Of a DNA stretch of 8,151 bases, positions 1 to 4,614 are shown in pieces. The position numbers and the translations under genes are program-made. The notes under the pieces were generated by a model. The model saw only the letters and a program-made list of their open reading frames with translations. It was not told the origin of the DNA and did no database searches. Source of the DNA: Actinomycetota bacterium (GTDB lineage Bacteria; Actinomycetota; Thermoleophilia; Gaiellales; Gaiellaceae). The stretch's first letter is position 1, and the number at the start of each line of letters is the position of its first letter. The stretch lies in the NCBI GenBank assembly GCA_019234175.1, contig JAFALP010000355.1, positions 1-8,151 of the forward strand, given 5' to 3'.

Positions 1-459
1 CCATCCGTCGATCCCCACAAGCGCGTCGTGGAAGCGCAGCGGGATGGCGTCGATCTCCCGGATGAGCGCGTTCAACGCCGCGATGTCGCGTGCTGCGCGC
101 TCGTCGCCGGCCGGCCACGGGAGGACGTCGGCGAGCAGGACCGGGACCGTCGCCGCGTCGACCATGGTGGCGAGATCGTGCGCCGCCTGCGCGACCGACC
201 GTCGTTGCGCCACGTCGTTGATCCCACCCTGCACGACGAGCACGTCGCCGGTGACGTCGTCGAGGAAGGCGGCGATCTCGTCGGTGCGCTTGCCGTAGAC
301 GGCACGCGTGCGGAACTCGAGCTTCGGCTCGAGCTGCGCCGCCCACCACTGCCACTGGCTGCGTTCGTCGGGCGCGGCGATGCGCGAACGCACGACGGGA
401 TCGGGGTCCCACAGCGGCGAGCCGGCGCTGATCGAGTCGCCGACGACCGCGACGATCAC
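1..459 (-). CDS. SGNH/GDSL-family hydrolase, 3' end cut by window edge
   Basis: Likely an esterase/lipase-type SGNH hydrolase; the substrate cannot be told from sequence. The first 153 residues are in the window. Block I is GDSIS at residues 7-11, with S9 the expected nucleophile, on a hydrophobic strand that starts at residue 2. A glycine in YGKRTDE near residue 55 fits block II. GGIND at 78-82 is block III (GxND), with N81 as the oxyanion-hole Asn. The block V DxxH should lie beyond the left edge. There is no signal peptide, so a cytoplasmic location is likely. The GTG start (459-457) overlaps the TGA stop of the upstream regulator by 4 bp (GTGA), so translation is probably coupled to it. 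It is the last visible gene of the minus-strand cluster. The family call is firm; specificity is unknown. Confidence 0.85.
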   Translation of the reverse strand, partial: MIVAVVGDSISAGSPLWDPDPVVRSRIAAPDERSQWQWWAAQLEPKLEFRTRAVYGKRTDEIAAFLDDVTGDVLVVQGGINDVAQRRSVAQAAHDLATMVDAATVPVLLADVLPWPAGDERAARDIAALNALIREIDAIPLRFHDALVGIDGW

Positions 460-731
460 GAATGCGGGACGAGCTCGACCTGCAGATCGCAGTCGAGCGC
501 CTCCGCGATGCGGAGGAGCGTGTCGATGCGCGGCGGACGGCCGCCACGCTCGAGGCGCGCGATGGCGGACTGCGTCGTCCCGACGAGCTCGGCGAGCTCG
601 CGCTGCGACATGTTCATCGCGATGCGGCGCTCCGCCACCTTCTCGGCGATGGCGGCGAAGAACCAGCCGCGGTCACCGGTGACGATGCGAGTGTGGAGCC
701 GCTCCAGCGGTCGCGAAGTGCGCGCAGCCAT
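456..731 (-). CDS. Small Xre-family helix-turn-helix regulator
   Basis: A 91-residue DNA-binding protein. The Cro/C1-type HTH spans about residues 40-80: MSQRELAELVG (helix 2), TTQSAIARLERG (turn and recognition helix), then PRIDTLLRIAEAL. The ending CDLQVELVP resembles HigA-like antitoxins and orphan Xre regulators. The N-terminal 38 residues (RGWFFAAIAEKVAERRIAMN) look like a helical cap. The ATG at 731-729 is chosen because a TATAGT -10 box ends 7 nt upstream and the open frame further upstream is only antisense to other genes. It lies 8 bp after the MOSC gene and overlaps the SGNH hydrolase start by 4 bp. An inverted repeat over its promoter (742-757) suggests autoregulation. No RelE/HigB-type toxin is adjacent, so it is better called an orphan regulator than an antitoxin. 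Targets are unknown. Confidence 0.85.
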   Translation of the reverse strand: MAARTSRPLERLHTRIVTGDRGWFFAAIAEKVAERRIAMNMSQRELAELVGTTQSAIARLERGGRPPRIDTLLRIAEALDCDLQVELVPHS

Positions 732-738
732 CGAGCCC

Positions 739-757
739 ACTATAGCCGTTGTGCTAT
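739..757 (-). promoter_or_regulatory. Promoter and candidate operator of the Xre regulator
   Basis: On the minus strand a TATAGT -10 hexamer occupies 744-739, with 7 nt between it and the ATG at 731. Transcription would start at or next to the A of ATG, giving a leaderless mRNA. No Shine-Dalgarno sequence is visible. ATAGC at 742-746 and GCTAT at 753-757 form a perfect 5 bp inverted repeat with a 6 bp spacer, and its left arm overlaps the -10. That is the usual position for an autorepressor site. The TAG stop of the MOSC gene (742-740) lies inside the -10. I see no good -35. Operator function is inference. Confidence 0.5.
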
Positions 758-1513
758 GTCGCCGACGCGGACGCGCCCCGGCTCGGTCACGGCGCCGTAC
801 ACGCCGAAGGGGAGCGACTCGCTCACGCCCTCGCGGCGGTAGGCGGCGAGCGTCACGAGCGTCGGAAGATCGACGACGCCGGTGTCGGGATGGCGGGACG
901 TGACGATGCAGCGGCCGACATCGCCGTTCAGCTCGATGACGGCGCCGCCGATCTGCACGCGGTGGCCGAGCCACGCGTCCTCCTCGTGTGCGTCGACCCC
1001 GTCGATCTCGAAGAGCATGCGGAATCGCCGGCCGTCGACCGGCTCGTCCACGCCAACCTCCTCCTGCAGCCGCGCGAGCGACGCACGCGAGACGACGGAG
1101 ACGGTCCCGCCGCGCGGAATGCGGTCCGCGGCGCCCTCGTCGGCCCACAGCAGCTCGACGGGACGACCGACATAGCTCGAGATCGCGTCCTGCCACGGGC
1201 CGACGACCTTCCGCGAGCGCACGCGGTGCCACGCGTACATGTCGCTCTCCAGCGGCTCGCCGAGCTCGACGACGTCGTCGACGCGTTCGCCGCCGGGGAA
1301 CGTGAGCGCCAGCCGCCGCGTGTCCTCGTCCCACTCCGGCCGGATTCGATGCAGGTCGCCGCTGCGCTTGCCGTTGAAGAGCCTGCCGTCCGCGTCGCGC
1401 ATCCAGAAGCGCCGGTCGCCGACGACGCCGCCAGCGTCGAGCGTCACCTCGTCCGGATGCACGAGCCCGAGCGACTTCACCGGCGCGACGGAGATGCGGA
1501 CGACCCGGCCCAC
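740..1513 (-). CDS. MOSC-domain protein (MOSC_N plus MOSC)
   Basis: A 257-residue protein related to the C-terminal molybdenum-cofactor-binding region of Moco sulfurases and to YcbX/mARC proteins. Residues 1-80 form the MOSC_N beta-barrel (RISVAPVKSLG, then DEVTLDAGGVVGDRRFWMRD). The MOSC domain follows, with GRRFRM at 161-166 and the conserved Cys in GRCIVT (C202), followed by HPDTGVVDLPTL. That Cys is the expected sulfur or Mo ligand. The protein ends soon after the MOSC fold, so the ferredoxin domain of E. coli YcbX is absent. A role in Mo-dependent reduction of N-oxygenated compounds, or in sulfur carriage, is inference. GTG 1513-1511 is the first possible start after an in-frame TAG four codons upstream. 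It lies 9 bp downstream of the metallophosphoesterase gene and 8 bp upstream of the Xre gene. Confidence 0.88.
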   Translation of the reverse strand: MGRVVRISVAPVKSLGLVHPDEVTLDAGGVVGDRRFWMRDADGRLFNGKRSGDLHRIRPEWDEDTRRLALTFPGGERVDDVVELGEPLESDMYAWHRVRSRKVVGPWQDAISSYVGRPVELLWADEGAADRIPRGGTVSVVSRASLARLQEEVGVDEPVDGRRFRMLFEIDGVDAHEEDAWLGHRVQIGGAVIELNGDVGRCIVTSRHPDTGVVDLPTLVTLAAYRREGVSESLPFGVYGAVTEPGRVRVGDIAQRL

Positions 1514-1519
1514 GCTCCG

Positions 1520-1525
1520 AGTCTA
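1520..1525 (-). promoter_or_regulatory. -10 box for the MOSC gene (predicted leaderless)
   Basis: TAGACT on the minus strand (1525-1520) is followed by six bases and then the GTG start at 1513. The first TAG is also the stop codon of the metallophosphoesterase gene. Initiation 6-7 nt after the -10 would fall on or beside the GTG. The GGAG just before the GTG is only one base away, too close for a normal Shine-Dalgarno sequence. No clear -35 is seen. Confidence 0.45.
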
Positions 1526-2275
1526 CGCGGGGCCCTCGACCTCCACCTCGCTCCGTCCGCGCGCGCCCTCCAGGTCGAAGATCCAGAAGTCGCGGCCCGT
1601 GACGTGCACGGCGACGTTGTAGACGGGGATCTGGCCGATGTGCCCCTCGAACGATCCCGCGTGCGCGTGGCCGTGCAGCACGAGGTCGGCGCCGCATTCC
1701 GCGATCGGGGTCGCCAGCCGGTCGCTGCCGAGGAGGACGTGGATTCCCTGCGGCTCGCCCACGACCGTCGCCTCGACGGGCGCGTAGTGGAGAAGGACGA
1801 CGCGCAGGTCGCAGTGCACGATCTCGCGCAGGCCGGCGCCGATGGCCTCGGCCTCGTGCGTCGTCTCCGCGTACACCTGGCGCAGGAGCGGCTCGCCGAA
1901 GTCCGGCAGGACCGAGCCGGGGAATCCGCCGACGAAGCCCTTCGTCCCGACGACGCCGAATTGCATCCCTGCGATCTCGCACGTCGCCCACGAGCGGTCG
2001 AGCACGTGCACGCCGACATCCGAGAGCAGCGCACGGATCTCCTCGCCGCGGCCCGCGTGGAAGTCGTGGTTCCCGAGCACCGCGAACACGGGAATGGAGA
2101 GCCCCTCGCACGCGCGGGCGAGGACGGCCGCCTGCTCCGGCTCGCCGGTCGTGGTCAGATCGCCGGCGAGGAGGATGACGTCGGCCTCCGCCTCGACCCG
2201 GGCGAAGGCGCTCTCGACGCGCTCGCGGGTCGCCTCGGAGGCATGGACGTCTCCCGCGGCGGCGATCCGGATCAC
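1523..2275 (-). CDS. Calcineurin-like metallophosphoesterase
   Basis: A 250-residue soluble protein with the full dinuclear-metal signature of the calcineurin-like superfamily: GDVH at 8-11, GDLT at 38-41, GNHD at 68-71, H163 in LLHYAP and GHAH at 202-205. It would hydrolyse phosphomono- or diesters using two metal ions; the substrate is unknown. No signal peptide or membrane segment is seen. The GTG at 2275-2273 is chosen because the core beta strand (IRIAAAGDVH) begins right after it and the frame upstream has no homologous residues. A weak CAACAT sits 7 nt upstream as a possible -10. It is the first gene of the four-gene minus-strand cluster and is divergent from the nucleotidyltransferase-fold gene. 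Its TAG stop overlaps the MOSC promoter. Confidence 0.9.
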   Translation of the reverse strand: MIRIAAAGDVHASEATRERVESAFARVEAEADVILLAGDLTTTGEPEQAAVLARACEGLSIPVFAVLGNHDFHAGRGEEIRALLSDVGVHVLDRSWATCEIAGMQFGVVGTKGFVGGFPGSVLPDFGEPLLRQVYAETTHEAEAIGAGLREIVHCDLRVVLLHYAPVEATVVGEPQGIHVLLGSDRLATPIAECGADLVLHGHAHAGSFEGHIGQIPVYNVAVHVTGRDFWIFDLEGARGRSEVEVEGPA

Positions 2276-2321
2276 CCTGCTGATGTTGCAGTTTCGGGCC
2301 GAATGGAAACGGCTTCCACCC
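2276..2321. promoter_or_regulatory. Divergent intergenic region with nested inverted repeats
   Basis: This 46 bp gap separates the metallophosphoesterase (minus) from the nucleotidyltransferase-fold gene (plus). GTTTC at 2291-2295 and GAAAC at 2306-2310 are inverted arms. Nested in them is TTCGG-G-CCGAA at 2293-2303, a perfect 5-1-5 palindrome. The only -10-like hexamer is a weak CAACAT on the minus strand (2288-2283), 7 nt before the GTG. I cannot identify a plus-strand -10 with any confidence. The palindrome could be a regulator site shared by both genes. Confidence 0.3.
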
Positions 2322-2885
2322 ATGCCCGAAGCGACGTTCGAGGAGATGATCGACGCGATGAAGGACGCGGTGTCGGTCCTGCAGTCGCGCGACATCCCGT
2401 TCGTGCTCGGCGGCGGGCTGGCCGGCTGGGCGCGGGGAGGCCCCCGGTCGGAGCACGACGTCGACCTGCTCATCCGCGAACAGGACGCGGAGGAGGCGCT
2501 CGGCGCGTTCGAGCAGGCGGGCATGCGCACCGAGCGCCCGCCGGAAGGCTGGCTCGTGAAGGCTTGGCATCCGAACGGCACACTCGTCGACCTCATCTAC
2601 AGCCCGGCGGGCGGCCCGGTGACGGACGAGTCGATCGAGCGGGCGCCGATGGTCGAGGTGATGGCGCTCCGCCTCCGCGTCTCCTCGCTCGAGGATCTCA
2701 TGACGACGAAGCTGCTCGCGCTCAGCGAACAGGAGCCGACGTTCTCCGGCGTGCTCGAGCTCGCGCGCTCGTTACGCGAGCAGGTGGACTGGAACGAGGT
2801 GCGCGCGCGCACGGAGAGCTCGCCGTTCGCGCGGTCGTTCTTCACCCTCATCGAGGGCCTCGGCGTGATCGATCCGGCGAGCTAG
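2322..2885 (+). CDS. Nucleotidyltransferase-fold protein
   Basis: A 187-residue protein with the minimal Pol-beta-type nucleotidyltransferase core. FVLGGGLAGWARGG at 27-40 carries the GG of the phosphate-binding turn. HDVDLLI at 45-51 gives the two metal-binding Asp (D46, D48). VDLIY at 89-93 supplies a plausible third carboxylate (D90). A helical region (SSLEDLMTTKLLAL, 121-134) follows, as in AbiEii-like and related stand-alone nucleotidyltransferases. It would transfer a nucleotide to an unknown acceptor. The ATG at 2322 puts the start just before the first helix; an in-frame ATG at 2283 would add 13 residues and cannot be excluded. No Shine-Dalgarno sequence is visible. It converges on the M55 peptidase gene with a 4 bp overlap. 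A toxin role is possible for this fold, but nothing next to it supports one. Confidence 0.75.
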   Translation: MPEATFEEMIDAMKDAVSVLQSRDIPFVLGGGLAGWARGGPRSEHDVDLLIREQDAEEALGAFEQAGMRTERPPEGWLVKAWHPNGTLVDLIYSPAGGPVTDESIERAPMVEVMALRLRVSSLEDLMTTKLLALSEQEPTFSGVLELARSLREQVDWNEVRARTESSPFARSFFTLIEGLGVIDPAS

Positions 2886-3691
2886 AAGAAGAACGACGAC
2901 CACGCGTGCCACCAGTCGTCGCCGCGCGCGACGAGCGTGGTCGGGCCGAGCACCTCGACGTCGCGGCGGTTGCGGTACTCCTCGAGACGATCCGGCGACG
3001 TGAACTCGATCTCGATCTCGCACGGGCGGCCCGGGTCGTACGGCTTCACCGCACCGAGGTCCTGCAGCGACTCGCGCGCGGCGGCCTCGATCAGCTGCCG
3101 CGCCTCCACCGGCGTCTTCGAGCGCGCGCTGAAGCGGCCGATGCCCTCCTTCACCGCCACCGTCGTCAACCCGGCGCCGAGCAGCTCGACCGCCTCGCGG
3201 CACACCGCGCTGTCGCCGGTGACGAGCGTGACCGGGCAGCCCCACTGGCCGCACAGCGCGGCGTTAATGCCGGTCTCGCCGACGAGCGTGCCGTTGAACT
3301 TCAGGCTCCGCCACGCCTGGCCCGATACCGTGTGCGAGAGCACGCCGTCGGCCGTGAGCGCCATCGCGTGCATGCCGACGAGCAGCGCCGCGTCGCATCC
3401 CTGCTCGAGAAACGCCGTGTACTCCGTCCACTCGTTCTGGATGACGAACTCGCAGCCGGGATCGAGCAGCTCGGCGACGAGCGAGTTGAAGTCGTAGTCG
3501 CCGCCGGCGCCGTGGCAGTCCATGACGACGACCTCGGTCGCGCCGGCAGCGCGCGCACCGCGCACGGCTGCGTTGATCTCCTCCGTGTAGAGGCGCCGAG
3601 CCTCCTGGTAGAGGGGGAGGTCGCCGCCGACCTGGCCGCGCCTGACGATGCCGGCGACGCCTTCGATGTCGCTGATCACGTGGACACGCAC
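2882..3691 (-). CDS. M55-family D-aminopeptidase, DppA-like
   Basis: A 269-residue protein matching the zinc D-aminopeptidase family of Bacillus DppA, which forms a self-compartmentalising decamer and cleaves D-Ala-containing dipeptides. Zinc ligands are seen in order: D8 and E10 in SDIEG, H60 in DCHG, H108 in GMHAM and E139 in GETGINA; SHT at 120-122 is the other conserved active-site element. No signal peptide is seen, so it is probably cytoplasmic. A role in recycling cell-wall D-amino-acid peptides is inferred from the family. The GTG start at 3691-3689 lies 6 nt after a TAGTCT -10, and IRVHVISDIEG-like strand residues begin at once. It is divergent from the SDR gene and shares a palindromic promoter with it. 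The stop overlaps the nucleotidyltransferase stop in CTAG. No oligopeptide transporter genes are present, unlike the Bacillus dpp operon. Confidence 0.9.
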   Translation of the reverse strand: MRVHVISDIEGVAGIVRRGQVGGDLPLYQEARRLYTEEINAAVRGARAAGATEVVVMDCHGAGGDYDFNSLVAELLDPGCEFVIQNEWTEYTAFLEQGCDAALLVGMHAMALTADGVLSHTVSGQAWRSLKFNGTLVGETGINAALCGQWGCPVTLVTGDSAVCREAVELLGAGLTTVAVKEGIGRFSARSKTPVEARQLIEAAARESLQDLGAVKPYDPGRPCEIEIEFTSPDRLEEYRNRRDVEVLGPTTLVARGDDWWHAWSSFFF

Positions 3692-3716
3692 GCCGGGAGA
3701 CTAGTCTCCGCGCGTG
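3689..3716. promoter_or_regulatory. Symmetric divergent promoter of the M55 peptidase and SDR genes
   Basis: GGAGACTAGTCTCC at 3696-3709 is a perfect 14 bp palindrome. It contains TAGTCT on the plus strand (3702-3707) and TAGTCT on the minus strand (3703-3698). The two hexamers overlap by two bases. Each is followed by exactly six bases and then a GTG start: 3714 for the SDR and 3691 for the peptidase. Both mRNAs would be leaderless. A TGGACA at 3681-3686 could be a plus-strand -35, but its spacer is only 15 bp. CGTGGACAC recurs at 3679-3687 and 3713-3721. Only one polymerase could occupy the shared -10, so the two genes may be expressed alternately. Confidence 0.6.
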
Positions 3717-4484
3717 GACACCGGTCTCAGCGGCAAGCGCGTGCTCGTCACCGGCGCATCCGGCGGCATCGGCTCCGAGTGCGCCCGTGCGTTCGCCGCC
3801 GAGGGCGCGCGCGTGCTCATCCACTACCACCATGGCCGCGAACGGGCGGAGGCCCTGGCGGACGAGCTCGGCGGCGCCCCGATCGCGGGCGCCGACCTCA
3901 CCGACGAGTCCGAGGTCGAGTGTCTGTTCACGCGCGCGCGCGAGGAGCTCGGCGGCCTCGACGTGTGCGCCGCCGTCGCCGGCGTCTGGCCGCGCGACGA
4001 CGAGCCGGTGTGGCGCCTGTCGCTCGCCCGCTGGGACGAGGTGCTGCGCGCCAACCTGACCGCGACGTTCCTCACCTCGCGCGGCTTTCTCCGCGAGGTG
4101 CAACGTGCCGGATCCGGCAATCTCGTCCTCGTCGGCTCCACCGCCGGCCGCTTCGGGGAGGCCGGTCACGCCGACTACGCCGCGGCCAAGTCGGCGATCC
4201 AGGTCGGCCTGCTCCTCAGCCTGAAGAACGAGATCGTGCGCATCGCCGGCGGCGGGCGCGTGAACGCGGTCGCGCCTGGCTGGACGTACTCGCCGATGAC
4301 GCGCGGCGAGCTCGACCCCGACGTCGTCGACCGCGTGACGCGGACGATGGCGCTGCGCAAGGTCGCGCTTGCGGAGGACATCGCGCGCGCCGTCGTCGTG
4401 CTCGCGTCCGACGAGTTGTCCGGTCACGTCACCGGCGAGCTCGTCACCGTCGCCGGCGGCATGGAGGGGCGAACGCTCCACTGA
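3714..4484 (+). CDS. Short-chain dehydrogenase/reductase (SDR), classical FabG-like type
   Basis: A 256-residue NAD(P)-dependent oxidoreductase with a Rossmann fold. TGASGGIG at 13-20 binds the cofactor. D61-L62 is the adenine-ring Asp motif, and N114, S142, Y155 and K159 (YAAAK) form the catalytic tetrad. VNAVAPGW at 183-190 follows. The usual NNAG motif reads AVAG (87-90), losing both Asn; this is seen in some divergent SDRs. The substrate is unknown, and the ending GHVTGELVTVAGG is typical of FabG-like enzymes. The GTG at 3714 is chosen from the TAGTCT -10 six bases upstream and the nearness of the first strand (KRVLVTG). It is a single-gene unit that ends 8 bp before a GC hairpin and diverges from the M55 peptidase gene. 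Confidence 0.93.
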   Translation: MDTGLSGKRVLVTGASGGIGSECARAFAAEGARVLIHYHHGRERAEALADELGGAPIAGADLTDESEVECLFTRAREELGGLDVCAAVAGVWPRDDEPVWRLSLARWDEVLRANLTATFLTSRGFLREVQRAGSGNLVLVGSTAGRFGEAGHADYAAAKSAIQVGLLLSLKNEIVRIAGGGRVNAVAPGWTYSPMTRGELDPDVVDRVTRTMALRKVALAEDIARAVVVLASDELSGHVTGELVTVAGGMEGRTLH

Positions 4485-4491
4485 AACGCGA

Positions 4492-4512
4492 AGCGGCGCA
4501 CAAGGCGCCGCT
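4492..4512 (+). terminator. Probable factor-independent terminator of the SDR gene (no U-tract)
   Basis: AGCGGCGC at 4492-4499 and GCGCCGCT at 4505-4512 form a perfect 8 bp stem with the 5-base loop ACAAG. It begins 8 bp after the SDR stop codon. No T run follows (CCGAGTCC instead), which is common for hairpin terminators in GC-rich actinobacteria. Its place between two plus-strand genes fits termination of the first. Confidence 0.55.
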
Positions 4513-4614
4513 CCGAGTCCCCCTGCCGCAGAGATGATTGCCGTCAGTCCCCGGGAAGGAGTTGCTCCCTTATCGGCACCCGGGAAGCGCCGCTTGAGCG
4601 CCTAAACTGGCTCG
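4513..4614 (+). promoter_or_regulatory. Promoter region of the methyltransferase/MTHFR gene, with a repeated CCCGGGAAG
   Basis: TAAACT at 4603-4608 is a good -10 and is followed by six bases and then the ATG at 4615, so the mRNA should be leaderless. No TTGACA-like -35 is visible at the right distance. Upstream, CCCGGGAAG occurs twice (4550-4558 and 4579-4587, 29 bp apart). Between the copies AAGGAG-TTG-CTCCCTT can fold back with one bulged C. The two self-complementary CCCGGG cores could also pair, enclosing it. Because this lies upstream of the predicted transcription start, it would act as DNA (an operator) and not as a riboswitch of this gene. It could also belong to the 3' end of the SDR transcript. 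Confidence 0.45.

Noticed and set aside
732..2570. Upstream extension of the Xre gene to a 704-residue protein
   Set aside because: The added part is antisense or off-frame to two complete genes and is low-complexity Arg-rich. The HTH protein is complete from ATG 731, which has its own -10.
2276..2596. Longer N-terminus for the metallophosphoesterase (start at 2596)
   Set aside because: The extra 107 residues overlap the nucleotidyltransferase gene in antisense and lack family similarity. The fold begins at the GTG at 2275.
456..2885. Toxin-antitoxin system pairing the Xre protein with the nucleotidyltransferase-fold protein
   Set aside because: Two unrelated genes separate them, they are on opposite strands, and no shared promoter exists. 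A nucleotidyltransferase toxin would normally sit directly beside its antitoxin.
749..4537. A 1262-codon open frame on the plus strand
   Set aside because: It runs antisense to the MOSC, phosphoesterase and M55 genes and out of frame with the nucleotidyltransferase and SDR genes. Its product is Arg/Ala/His-rich low-complexity sequence with no motifs, as expected in GC-rich DNA where stop codons are rare.
4485..4614. SAM or other methionine-related riboswitch before the fusion enzyme
   Set aside because: I see none of the conserved SAM-I or SAM-IV core sequences, and the TAAACT box six bases before the ATG predicts no leader RNA. A covariance-model search would settle it.
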